10,964 bases of DNA from an uncultured Clostridia bacterium. Lineage in GTDB: Bacteria > Bacillota > Clostridia > Lachnospirales > Lachnospiraceae. Numbering within the stretch: the first letter of the stretch is position 1; each line of letters opens with the position of its first letter. Positions 1-7,112 of this stretch are shown one piece after another. The stretch spans positions 1-10,964 of the forward strand of contig CALASV010000372.1 of the NCBI GenBank assembly GCA_937888895.1. The letters run 5' to 3'. The position numbers and the translations under genes are program-made. The notes beneath the pieces were generated by a model that was given only the letters and a program-made list of their open reading frames with translations, had not been told where the DNA came from and ran no database searches.

Positions 1-426
1 TGATATGTTTGGAAATTCTTGTTCTGATACCGAAATAGTAGTAAATACTTCTTCCAAAAAATGCTCTAATTTTTCTGTATCTGCTAAAAGTCCTGCACCT
101 TTCCCTTTTGACACTACCGTTTTCGATGGACAACCAAGATTTAAATTCACTTCTTCATATCCATAATTTTGTTTTAATTCTTTTGCTGCTGCCAACATTA
201 ACTCTGCCTTATTTGTAAGAATTTGAGGCACAAGAGAAATTCCCCTATTATGTTCTAGTAAAATATCTCGTTTCTCTTTTGGATTTATGGCATGATGTTG
301 ATTTGGCGAAAGAAATGGAGAAAAATATTTATCCATTCCTTCATAATAATGATGATGTACATTACGAAATGTATATCCTGTGATTCCTTCTAATGGTGCA
401 AAATAAAATATTGTTTTATGTTTCAT
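1..426 (-). CDS. tRNA-dihydrouridine synthase family protein, N-terminal part (gene runs off the left edge)
   Basis: Reading the minus strand from the ATG at 426 gives 142 uninterrupted codons to the window edge. The start MKHKTIFYFAPLEGITGYTF matches the FMN-binding opening of the Dus TIM barrel (AP-x-E-G-x-T). Near residues 94-100 there is NLNLGCPSKTV, the Dus hallmark whose Cys acts as general acid when uridine in the tRNA D-loop is reduced with FMN and NADPH. It is followed by the usual KGKGAGLL segment. Roughly 160-190 C-terminal residues, including the tRNA-recognition domain, should lie outside the window. An AGGA lies about 10 bases upstream of the start, and the preceding gene ends 23 bases away, so the two are probably cotranscribed. 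The opening differs from DusB-type proteins, so no Dus subclass is assigned. The family call is secure. Confidence 0.9.
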   Translation of the reverse strand, partial: MKHKTIFYFAPLEGITGYTFRNVHHHYYEGMDKYFSPFLSPNQHHAINPKEKRDILLEHNRGISLVPQILTNKAELMLAAAKELKQNYGYEEVNLNLGCPSKTVVSKGKGAGLLADTEKLEHFLEEVFTTISVSEQEFPNIS

Positions 427-449
427 TATTATAATATCCTTTAGTCCTA

Positions 450-1010
450 CTATTTTATATGAGACTTATTTGATTCGGTTAATATAAAGTCTGCATAATT
501 TTCTTTCTTTATTAAATATTCTGCCCCACTTTCATCAGTTTCTACCAAATCCTTTAGTAAAACTCTCTCTACAATGGCAGCAGCCCCTTCAATTGTTTTT
601 AAACAAGGACGCTTTTTATAATATTCTTCCGTTCTTGCTTCTGGCGTAGTCCCTTCTAAACTTGGCTTTTTTTCTTTATCAAGCCCAAGTAATTCTCTAC
701 AAATATAAGTACCATTATTTTCCTTTTTAAATTCCTCTGCTAATAATTGCACTACTTCATAATTCTTCTTCTTCGATACTTGGTCTTTTCCTTCGGTCGC
801 ACCCGTCAACATACCAGCCACAAAAAACATACCATTTGCAGCACCACATACCTCACGCATACGACCAATACCTGCTCCAAAAGAAGCAGAAACTCGCAAC
901 GCTGTTTCTCTATCCATGCCAAATAAATCTGCATAAGTCGCAAATACAGCTTGACTACAATTATACCCTTCCTTAAATAAAACAACTGCCTGCTCTGTTC
1001 TCGATTTCAT
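450..1010 (-). CDS. C_GCAxxG_C_C family putative redox protein
   Basis: This 186-residue soluble protein has the cysteine spacing that names the C_GCAxxG_C_C family: Cys18 in YNCSQAVF, Cys55 in EVCGAANGMF (after a Gly-rich FGAGIGRM run), Cys104 in YICRELLG and Cys136 in RPCLKTIEGA. The family is thought to be redox-active or to bind a metal or cofactor through these Cys, but the reaction is unknown. All four Cys are present, so the protein looks intact. About 50 residues follow the last Cys, and the final coding bases (LTESNKS) are made of a 20-bp sequence repeated at 9002-9021, so the C-terminus may have been remodelled by an insertion. It sits 33 bases after dut and 23 bases before the Dus gene on the same strand, in a probable operon. 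The ribosome binding site (GTGGGA) is weak. Confidence 0.85.
   Translation of the reverse strand: MKSRTEQAVVLFKEGYNCSQAVFATYADLFGMDRETALRVSASFGAGIGRMREVCGAANGMFFVAGMLTGATEGKDQVSKKKNYEVVQLLAEEFKKENNGTYICRELLGLDKEKKPSLEGTTPEARTEEYYKKRPCLKTIEGAAAIVERVLLKDLVETDESGAEYLIKKENYADFILTESNKSHIK
463..482 (+). repeat. 20-bp repeat, exact copy of 9002-9021
   Basis: The sequence gacttatttgattcggttaa occurs here and, without a mismatch, at 9002-9021, where it forms the right end of a structured 126-bp element. A related version (ttatttgattagattaa, 15 of 17 matching) lies at 8022-8038. Here it is inside the 3' end of the C_GCAxxG_C_C gene. An exact 20-mer twice in 11 kb is unlikely by chance, so this may be the footprint of a mobile element end. 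That origin is inference. Confidence 0.6.
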
Positions 1011-1043
1011 GCTATTTTCCCACTTTCTTGTATTTTTCAGTCA

Positions 1044-1556
1044 CTATTCTTTTGTTGTACTTCCAAAACCACCATTTCGTACTTCTTCTACCTCATCATC
1101 TTCTGTAATACCAAACTGGAAGAAAATACCCTGTGCAAATCCTGTTCCTTCTTTCAAAGAAAGTACCTTTCCTTCTTTCGAATCATTCGTAATCTTAATA
1201 AAAATATGTCCCTCATTATCCGAATTGTAATAATCGCTATCAATAACTCCCACTGTATTATTTAATTGTAAGCGATACTTAAATCCAAGTCCACTCCTTG
1301 GAAAACAAAGCAATACATAATCCTCTCTCATTCTCACTCTAATTCCTGTCGGAATTTTAATACTCTCCCCTGGATTCAATGTAAAATCAAGCGTACTAAA
1401 AAAATCATAACCAGCAGAACCTTTTGTCGCTCTCTTCGGTAATTGAATTTTTTCATACACTTTCTCTGCATCAAAAACCTCTCCACCAAACGTATCTATC
1501 CAATCCTCTATGAAACGCATTTTACTTATTTTTTCAAATTTAGCTATTCTATTCAT
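1044..1556 (-). CDS. dut: dUTP diphosphatase (trimeric dUTPase)
   Basis: The enzyme hydrolyses dUTP to dUMP and pyrophosphate, keeping uracil out of DNA and supplying dTMP synthesis. All five motifs of the trimeric family are visible in the 170 residues: AGYDFFS (48-54), PRSGLGFK (86-93), GVIDSDYYNSDNEGH (103-117, with the catalytic Asp and the Tyr that selects deoxyribose), GTGFAQGIFFQFG (137-149, in place of the usual R-x-x-Q) and the C-terminal P-loop-like RNGGFGSTTKE (160-170). About 28 extra N-terminal residues precede the core compared with the E. coli enzyme, a form seen in clostridial relatives. The ATG at 1556 is preferred over the internal Met13 because AAAAGGA lies about 10 bases upstream. 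It is the first gene of the apparent dut, redox protein, Dus group. Confidence 0.95.
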   Translation of the reverse strand: MNRIAKFEKISKMRFIEDWIDTFGGEVFDAEKVYEKIQLPKRATKGSAGYDFFSTLDFTLNPGESIKIPTGIRVRMREDYVLLCFPRSGLGFKYRLQLNNTVGVIDSDYYNSDNEGHIFIKITNDSKEGKVLSLKEGTGFAQGIFFQFGITEDDEVEEVRNGGFGSTTKE

Positions 1557-1591
1557 ATCATTATCATTCCTTTTTACTTTACATTAAACAA

Positions 1592-1619
1592 ATACTATCT
1601 ACTTTATTATTTACTACAA
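1592..1619 (-). promoter_or_regulatory. candidate sigma-A promoter for the dut group
   Basis: On the minus strand TTGTAG (1619-1614) and TAGTAT (1597-1592) are separated by 16 bases, about 35 bases before the dut start. Both boxes are imperfect and the region is very AT-rich, so this is a modest call. It fits the position where the dut transcript should begin. Confidence 0.3.
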
Positions 1620-1643
1620 TTAAAATTTTCAATACATATGGCA

Positions 1644-1779
1644 AAGCTGTACACTTCTTTGTATCTTTTAAGGACCATGAAAAAACGGCAGTCCTTGGCG
1701 AGGTTCTTTCGAGCCTAGTACTGTTCCGTTTTTTCCTGAGCGAGAGCGTGTCCGAAAAGATACAAAGAAGTGACAGCTT
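1644..1779. repeat. 136-base near-perfect palindromic element (MITE-like repeat or structured RNA)
   Basis: Arms 1644-1669 and 1755-1779 are complementary over 25 bases, with one bulged A at 1651. Inside are ggac (1672-1675) with gtcc (1750-1753), gaaaaaacgg (1679-1688) with ccgttttttc (1726-1735), cagt (1689-1692) with actg (1720-1723), and a tip aggttc-tttc-gagcct (1701-1716). The tip pairs fully on the plus strand only through a G-U wobble. On the minus strand it has a GAAA loop but a C-A mismatch, so the transcribed strand is unclear. The A-rich/T-rich core helix resembles a bidirectional terminator. The long inverted ends suggest a non-autonomous mobile element, but no adjacent target duplication was found. 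Open frames across it are shadows. Confidence 0.65.
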
Positions 1780-1808
1780 ATTCAAATACATAAAATAACT
1801 ATACAAAG

Positions 1809-1843
1809 AATGAGGCTCACCACAATATATGGCAAACCTCATT
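1809..1843 (-). terminator. probable terminator of the aminopeptidase gene
   Basis: On the minus strand, AATGAGGTTTGCC and GGTGAGCCTCATT pair over 13 positions around a 9-base loop, starting about 28 bases after the aminopeptidase stop. Three positions are G-U pairs in the minus-strand RNA but would be A-C mismatches on the plus strand, so the hairpin was selected on the minus strand. The following tract (CTTTGTATAGTTATTTT) is only moderately U-rich, so termination may be partial. Confidence 0.55.
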
Positions 1844-1870
1844 TTCATAAATCCTTAATTTTGAATCATT

Positions 1871-3277
1871 TTATAATTCTTTTAAGAAAGCAACATAACC
1901 CTGTTTTGCTTCATAAACGTCAGACTTGCTAACAATTTCCCATGGAGCGTGCATATTTAATACAGGAACACCACTATCAATTACATTCATATTGTATTTT
2001 GCCATAATGAATGCGATAGTACCACCGCCACCTTCATCTACACGACCAAGTTCTGCTGTCTGGAATGGAACTTTATGAGCTTCCATTGCTGCACGAAGTT
2101 GTGCCATATATTCTGGGTTAGCATCGTTAGAACCAGATTTACCACGACTTCCTGTGTACTTGTTAAATACAATACCTTTACCAAAGTAAGCAGTATTCTT
2201 CTTTTCATTTACACTTGGATAATTAGGGTCAAATGCTGCACTTACGTCAGAAGAAAGCATATGAGAATTTGCTAAAGCACGTCTTACTTTTAATTCAGAA
2301 TAATCGCCCATGCAATTCATTACTTCTGCTACTGCATTTTCAAAGAACATAGACTGCATACCAGTAGCACCTGCACTACCGATTTCTTCCTTATCTACTA
2401 AAAGACAAACTGCTGTACGGTCTGTTTTCTCAATTTCAAATAAAGCAACCATAGAAGTATAAGCACATACTCTATCATCATGTCCATAACCCATTACCAT
2501 ACTTCTATCTAAACCAAAATCTCTTGCTGGACCTGCTGGAACTACTTCAATTTCTGCTGAAAGGAAATCTTCTTCTTCGAAATCATATTTTTCTTTTAAT
2601 AATTTTAATACATTTGCCTTAACAGCATCTTTTTCTTCGCCATCTAATGGAATACTTCCAACTAAAATATTTAAATCTTCGCCTTCGATTACTTCAGAAG
2701 CCTTCTTACCCATCTGCTTTCCAGAAAGGTGTACTAAAAGGTCAGTAATACCAACGACTGGGTCATCTGCATCTTCACCGATACATACATCTACTACTGT
2801 ACCATCTTTCTTTACAACAACACCATGTAATGCTAATGGAAGTGTTACCCACTGATATTTCTTAATACCACCATAATAGTGAGTATCTAATAATGCCATA
2901 TCAGTATCTTCATAGCAAGGTACTTGCTTTAAGTCGATACGAGGAGAGTCAACATGAGCACCTAAAATCTTCATACCTTTTTCTAATGGTTCAGAACCAA
3001 TTAAGAATAAAGCTAACGCCTTACCCATATTGTTGAAATATACTTTATCTCCTGCCTTTAATGTTCCATTATTTGCAATTACTTCATTTAAATCTACATA
3101 TCCTTGTTCTTTTGCCTGACGAACTGCTTCTGTTACACATTCTCTTTCTGTCTTACAATCAGAAATATATTTCTTATATCCATCATTCAATTGAAATACA
3201 TCTTTTTTCACTTCTTCAGAATAACTAAGCCATGCATTTTTCTTTTCAGCTTTTTTAACATCCTTTTCCTCTGCCAT
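1871..3277 (-). CDS. apeA: M18 family aminopeptidase (aspartyl/leucyl aminopeptidase type)
   Basis: This 468-residue protein is a cytosolic, two-metal M18 exopeptidase that removes N-terminal residues from peptides. Expected metal and catalytic positions are visible: His108 and Asp110 in GAHVDSPRIDL, the GHDDR segment near 265-269, the Glu pair 297-298 in DKEEIGSAG, Asp344 in SSDVSAAFDP and His443 in NMHAPWE. GSRGKSGSNDANPEY and DEGGGGTIAF are also typical of the family. The length matches the longer bacterial branch usually called apeA, rather than the roughly 430-residue apeB branch; the symbol rests on that resemblance. The highly charged start MAEEKDVKKAEKKNAW is usual for clostridial members. 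AAAGGAG at 3295-3289 fixes the ATG, with an 11-base spacing. There is no signal peptide. It appears to be a single-gene unit between the permease gene and a downstream hairpin. Confidence 0.93.
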   Translation of the reverse strand: MAEEKDVKKAEKKNAWLSYSEEVKKDVFQLNDGYKKYISDCKTERECVTEAVRQAKEQGYVDLNEVIANNGTLKAGDKVYFNNMGKALALFLIGSEPLEKGMKILGAHVDSPRIDLKQVPCYEDTDMALLDTHYYGGIKKYQWVTLPLALHGVVVKKDGTVVDVCIGEDADDPVVGITDLLVHLSGKQMGKKASEVIEGEDLNILVGSIPLDGEEKDAVKANVLKLLKEKYDFEEEDFLSAEIEVVPAGPARDFGLDRSMVMGYGHDDRVCAYTSMVALFEIEKTDRTAVCLLVDKEEIGSAGATGMQSMFFENAVAEVMNCMGDYSELKVRRALANSHMLSSDVSAAFDPNYPSVNEKKNTAYFGKGIVFNKYTGSRGKSGSNDANPEYMAQLRAAMEAHKVPFQTAELGRVDEGGGGTIAFIMAKYNMNVIDSGVPVLNMHAPWEIVSKSDVYEAKQGYVAFLKEL

Positions 3278-3357
3278 AGCAACTAATTCTCCTTTTTTAT
3301 ATATTTATGAAAGACTTTACAACAACATTTTACCCTATTTTCCGACAGAAAACAAGT

Positions 3358-6300
3358 CTATTCTGCACTTTTCAATGATTCTACCATGTCAATTTTTCTC
3401 AATTTAAAGAACATACCACCATTTACAACAAGTGAAAAAAGACAAGTCAACAACACACTATACAAATAACTCTTTGCACTAATCGAACGACCAAACATAA
3501 TCATATCAATTTCGCAAGTTAAAATTACAAAACGATGCAGTATAATACCAAGTACGACACCTGCAAAAATTCCAAAAATAGTCAGTAAAATGTTTTCTCG
3601 ATACATATACATTCCTACTTCTCCATCATAAAAGCCAAGTACTTTCAATGTTGCTAACTCTCTTCTTCGTTCAATCATGTTAATATTATTTAAATTGTAA
3701 AGTACAATAAATGCTAACATACCTGCTGCCACAATTAATACAATAATAACTAAATTCAAACTTTCCATCATACTTGCAACATCTTCTTGTAATTCATCTA
3801 CATAAGTAACAGAGCTTACTTCCTCTAATGCTAAAAATCTCGTAGAAAGTTCTTCTTTTTGTGTATCTGTCATATTACTTAAATGAAAATATAATTGATT
3901 ATATTCTGGTTGTTCTCCATACAGTGCTTCATACTGTTTCCCACTCATATAAATATAATGCGACATATAATTTTCTGAAATTGCTGTAATTTTTACAGGC
4001 TTTTTCGTTACATCATCTACATAAATTTCTATCGAATCACCTACTGCTACATCTAACATCGTAGATAATTTTTCTGAAATAACAACACCCTGTTCTTCTA
4101 ATGCATATTTCTCTTTTGTTATACGGTCTTGCAATTTCAAAAAGCCTTCTAAATCATCTAATCGTTCTGGTATAAACAATTGTGCCGATTTTAATGCAGT
4201 TTCTGACTCAGCATCTACCGTTTTTAATTGAATAAACATTTGATTTTCAATGACTTTATCTAAATCTTGCTCTGCTACATCAAACTCTGTACCAGTAATT
4301 GAAAGATAAGCATCATACGTCCAAATTTTCTTATACTGATTATTCACAATTTCAGCAATCGAATCTTGCAATCCATACCCAACTAAAAGCAATGCCATAC
4401 AACCACCAATGCCAAAAATGGTCATAAAGAAACGCTTTTTATATCGGAATAAATTTCTCCAAGTCGCTTTCCACGAAAAACTCATACGATTCCAAAGAGG
4501 TGTAATATATTCTAAAAACACTCTTTTTCCTGCCACTGGTGCCGTTGGTCTCATAAGAATTGCTGGTGTTGCAGAAAGTTCCTTATAACAAGAAGCCACC
4601 GTTGCCACGATAGTACAAACAACAGCAATCATTACCGAAGCAATCGCTAAGTCCCATTGAATTGGTGTTAATTCATTTGGAATATGCGAATACAATATTT
4701 TATATGCCTTTATAATAATCCATGGAAGTACTCTACTTCCTACAACTACACCAAGCACACCACCAAACAACGTAGCTGATAAAGAATAACACAAATATTT
4801 CGAAGCAATTGCTCCTTTACTATACCCAAGTGCTTTCATCGTTCCAATCTGTGTTCGTTCTTCTTCTATCATACGAGTCATTGTTGTTAAACTAACTAAT
4901 GCAGCTACTAAATAAAAGACAGCTGGAAATACTTTTCCGATTTTACCAATACGCTCCGCATCCATACCAAATTCTACAAACGATTGTACTGTATTTCTAT
5001 CTAGCACATACCATTCTGCCATTTCAATATCTTCTAATTCCTGTTTTGCATCAGCTAACTCTTGTTTACCATCTTCTAATTCTTGCTTACCATCTTCTAA
5101 TTCCTTTTTACCATCTTCTAATTCTTGCTTACCGTCTTCTAATTTCTGTTTGGCTTCTTCAAGTTCTGCTTTACCATCTAAAACTTCTTGCTTTGCCTTT
5201 TCAATTTCTGCTTTGCCATCTAAAACCTCTTGTTTGGCTTTCTCTAATTCTGCTTTGCCGTCTAAGATTTCTTTTCTTGCTTTTTCTAATTCTGCTTTGC
5301 CATCAGAAAGTTCTTTCTTTGCATCAGCTACTTCCTTCTTTCCTTTTTCTAACTCCTGTTTTGCTTTTGCAAGTTCTGTTTTTCCTGTTTCTATTTCTTT
5401 TTTTGCTTCTTCTAATTGTGCTTTCCCTTGCTCTATTTCAGTTCGTCCAGCTAAAAGCTCTTGTTTTTTCTTTTCTAATTCCGTCTTTCCTGCTTCTAAC
5501 TCTGCTTTTCCTTTCGCAAGTTCTTCTTTCCCTGCTTCCAATTGAAGTTTCCCTAAGGCTGCTTGTTCTTCCCCTGCAACAAGCTCTGCCTCTTTTTCTG
5601 CTAATACTTGTTTTGCCACATTCAACTGTGCTTCCCCAGCAATCAATTCTTCTGTTAATGGCATTCCATAAGCTTCTAACATCGCTTTTGCTTGCAATAA
5701 TTCAGCTTCTTGCTTACTTAATTCTTCTTTTCCTGCCTCTAACTCTAAACGACCTGCTTCTAACTGTTGCTGTCCTACTAAAAATTCTGCTTCTTTTGTT
5801 GCAAGTTCTGCTTCTGCTTCTGCCAATTTTGCCTCATTATCAGCAATGGTTTGTTCTGCTTGTTTTAATTGTTCTTCACTAGCTACAAGTTCTTGTTCTC
5901 CATCTAACAATGTTTTCTCATTCTCAGCAATTTCTTTTTCACCATCGGCTAACTCTTTTTCTGCTTTTGCAAGTTCTTTCTCTGCATCGGCAATCTCTTT
6001 CTCGCCATCAGCCAACTCTTTTTCGCCATCGGCTAATTCTTTTTCACCATCAGCAATTTCTTTCTCTGCATCAGCCAATTCTTTTTCACCATCGGCAATT
6101 TCTTTCTCTGCATCAGCCAACTCTTTCTCGCCATCAATAATTTCTTGTTCACCATCAATTAACTCTTGTTCGCCATCAGCAATTTCTTTCTCTGCATCGA
6201 CTAACTCTTGTTCACCGTCAGCAATTTCTGCTTCAGCCTCCCTGATATCTTCCCAATAAGGCTCTGTAATTTCTGCAAAACGAATTTCACATCTTGTATC

Positions 6301-7032
6301 TGCAATTGCTTCTATTCGTTCTGTTACTGTTTCTATCAATTCCTCATATTCTTCACTATAAGGATTATAGTCTTTTGCACCCTCTACTGTAGCATAAACA
6401 GCAGCAAATACTTCCATAGAAAATGCTTCTTTTGGTAAAAATAAAAAACCATCTTCTACACCACTACCAATACTAACTGCTCCACGACTCCACGTTAAAT
6501 AAGTCGGAAAAGCACCATACCCTACAATAGTAAATGTATCACAATGTAATACATCAGAAAGTTCCGTATCTTCTTCTGCTTTTAATGTAATGACATCACC
6601 AATTTGATATCCTGTTTTCGATAAAAATGCTTCGTCCATAAAGCATTCATTTTTAGCAGAAGGGATTCTCCCTTCTGTTATATAAAGTTGATTTAAAGTA
6701 TCCGTCATAGAATACACACTCATCTGATAATCTCTCATTTCAGATACTAAAAATAACTCCGTTTGATAACTTCCTTCTGCCGTTTTTATTCCTTCTATCT
6801 TCCTAATTTCTTCCACATCATCTTCTGTCATTCCAAGCGTACCTAACACTCGAATATCCATATAATTTGTTGTATCGTAAAATTCCTTTACTGTGCCTTT
6901 CATATCTGGCTCGGCAGAACGCACACCTGCATAAAATGCCACACCCAATGCCATAATAAGCAAAATAGAAATATAACGATTAAAACTCTTTTTCAATTCC
7001 CGAAATAAATCGGTGATTTGTGCACTTTTCAT
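3358..7032 (-). CDS. FtsX/MacB-like ABC transporter permease with a long extracellular coiled-coil hairpin
   Basis: This 1224-residue membrane protein is the permease partner of the ATPase gene 80 bases upstream. Apparent order: one helix (about 17-37); an extracellular segment; an LxxG heptad coiled coil (about 263-670); three helices (about 698-716, 743-771, 793-815); a cytoplasmic stretch; one helix (866-888); a second extracellular domain (889-1090); and three helices (1092-1115, 1145-1169, 1187-1207). This is two four-helix halves, and the FtsX cytoplasmic loop occurs twice (EERTQIGTMKALGYS near 724-738, ERRRELATLKVLGFY near 1121-1135). Such permeases usually do not carry a substrate through a channel but transmit ATPase motion outward, for lipid, peptide or drug export or wall signalling. 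The substrate cannot be read here. AAAGGA lies 6 bases before the ATG. The gene is intact. Confidence 0.9.
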   Translation of the reverse strand: MKSAQITDLFRELKKSFNRYISILLIMALGVAFYAGVRSAEPDMKGTVKEFYDTTNYMDIRVLGTLGMTEDDVEEIRKIEGIKTAEGSYQTELFLVSEMRDYQMSVYSMTDTLNQLYITEGRIPSAKNECFMDEAFLSKTGYQIGDVITLKAEEDTELSDVLHCDTFTIVGYGAFPTYLTWSRGAVSIGSGVEDGFLFLPKEAFSMEVFAAVYATVEGAKDYNPYSEEYEELIETVTERIEAIADTRCEIRFAEITEPYWEDIREAEAEIADGEQELVDAEKEIADGEQELIDGEQEIIDGEKELADAEKEIADGEKELADAEKEIADGEKELADGEKELADGEKEIADAEKELAKAEKELADGEKEIAENEKTLLDGEQELVASEEQLKQAEQTIADNEAKLAEAEAELATKEAEFLVGQQQLEAGRLELEAGKEELSKQEAELLQAKAMLEAYGMPLTEELIAGEAQLNVAKQVLAEKEAELVAGEEQAALGKLQLEAGKEELAKGKAELEAGKTELEKKKQELLAGRTEIEQGKAQLEEAKKEIETGKTELAKAKQELEKGKKEVADAKKELSDGKAELEKARKEILDGKAELEKAKQEVLDGKAEIEKAKQEVLDGKAELEEAKQKLEDGKQELEDGKKELEDGKQELEDGKQELADAKQELEDIEMAEWYVLDRNTVQSFVEFGMDAERIGKIGKVFPAVFYLVAALVSLTTMTRMIEEERTQIGTMKALGYSKGAIASKYLCYSLSATLFGGVLGVVVGSRVLPWIIIKAYKILYSHIPNELTPIQWDLAIASVMIAVVCTIVATVASCYKELSATPAILMRPTAPVAGKRVFLEYITPLWNRMSFSWKATWRNLFRYKKRFFMTIFGIGGCMALLLVGYGLQDSIAEIVNNQYKKIWTYDAYLSITGTEFDVAEQDLDKVIENQMFIQLKTVDAESETALKSAQLFIPERLDDLEGFLKLQDRITKEKYALEEQGVVISEKLSTMLDVAVGDSIEIYVDDVTKKPVKITAISENYMSHYIYMSGKQYEALYGEQPEYNQLYFHLSNMTDTQKEELSTRFLALEEVSSVTYVDELQEDVASMMESLNLVIIVLIVAAGMLAFIVLYNLNNINMIERRRELATLKVLGFYDGEVGMYMYRENILLTIFGIFAGVVLGIILHRFVILTCEIDMIMFGRSISAKSYLYSVLLTCLFSLVVNGGMFFKLRKIDMVESLKSAE
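5023..6249 (-). other. coding segment for the xxxLxxG heptad hairpin (permease residues about 262-670)
   Basis: About 408 residues are built from heptads such as ELADGEK and ELEDGKQ, with Leu/Ile at one core position and Gly/Ala at the other. This is the xxxLxxG heptad pattern known from YhgE/Pip-type proteins. The only proline is Pro458 in EAYGMPLTEE, almost exactly in the middle (arms of about 190 and 205 residues), which fits an antiparallel hairpin with a turn there. Both ends enter the same membrane half of the permease. Confidence 0.8.
6053..6120 (-). repeat. 42-bp tandem DNA repeat within the heptad-coding region
   Basis: The 26 bases at 6053-6078 recur exactly at 6095-6120, a period of 42 bp or two heptads. 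Neighbouring heptads share shorter runs (for example around 5987-6010 and 6181-6200). The near-identity at synonymous positions suggests recent in-frame duplication in the first arm, whereas the second arm is more diverged. Confidence 0.65.
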
Positions 7033-7047
7033 TCCTTATCCTTTCCA

Positions 7048-7105
7048 AAGTGCGATTCACTCATTTCAAATAAAGTCAAATTTATTCTATTTCGAAATCG
7101 CTTTT
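7048..7105 (-). other. intercistronic hairpin between the ABC ATPase and permease genes
   Basis: In the minus-strand RNA AAAGCGATT (7104-7096) pairs with AATCGC-A-CTTT (7057-7048) with one bulge. A nested AATAAA/TTTATT pair lies inside. It fills most of the 80-base gap and has no U-tract, so it is more likely a processing or stability element, tuning the ATPase:permease ratio, than a terminator. Function is inferred. Confidence 0.35.
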
Positions 7106-7112
7106 TACTTAT

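Noticed and set aside
1009..1230. Plus-strand open frame of 73 codons opposite dut
   Set aside because: It lies fully antisense to the conserved dUTPase gene and has no family resemblance.
1644..1779. 6S RNA as a firm identification
   Set aside because: The overall rod shape is similar, but the bubble is one-sided (3 against 14 bases) and no recognised 6S sequence feature was found.
1579..1848. 89-codon minus-strand open frame across the intergenic region
   Set aside because: It runs through both arms of the palindrome and the terminator hairpin, has no good ribosome binding site and matches no recognised family. It is best explained as a chance frame over structured DNA.
3312..3359. agactt/aagtct inverted repeat after the permease stop, considered as a terminator
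   Set aside because: The stem is only 6 bp with a 36-base loop, and the following sequence has just a short TTTC, too weak to call.
5023..6249. CRISPR array or tandem non-coding repeat
   Set aside because: The period is 21/42 bp without unique spacers, and it maintains a continuous open frame. It is a coding heptad repeat.
4899..6259. Plus-strand open frames opposite the permease coiled coil (Leu-rich or Ser/Phe-rich)
   Set aside because: They are antisense reflections of the 21-bp heptad repeats, with periodic low-complexity translation and no start signals.
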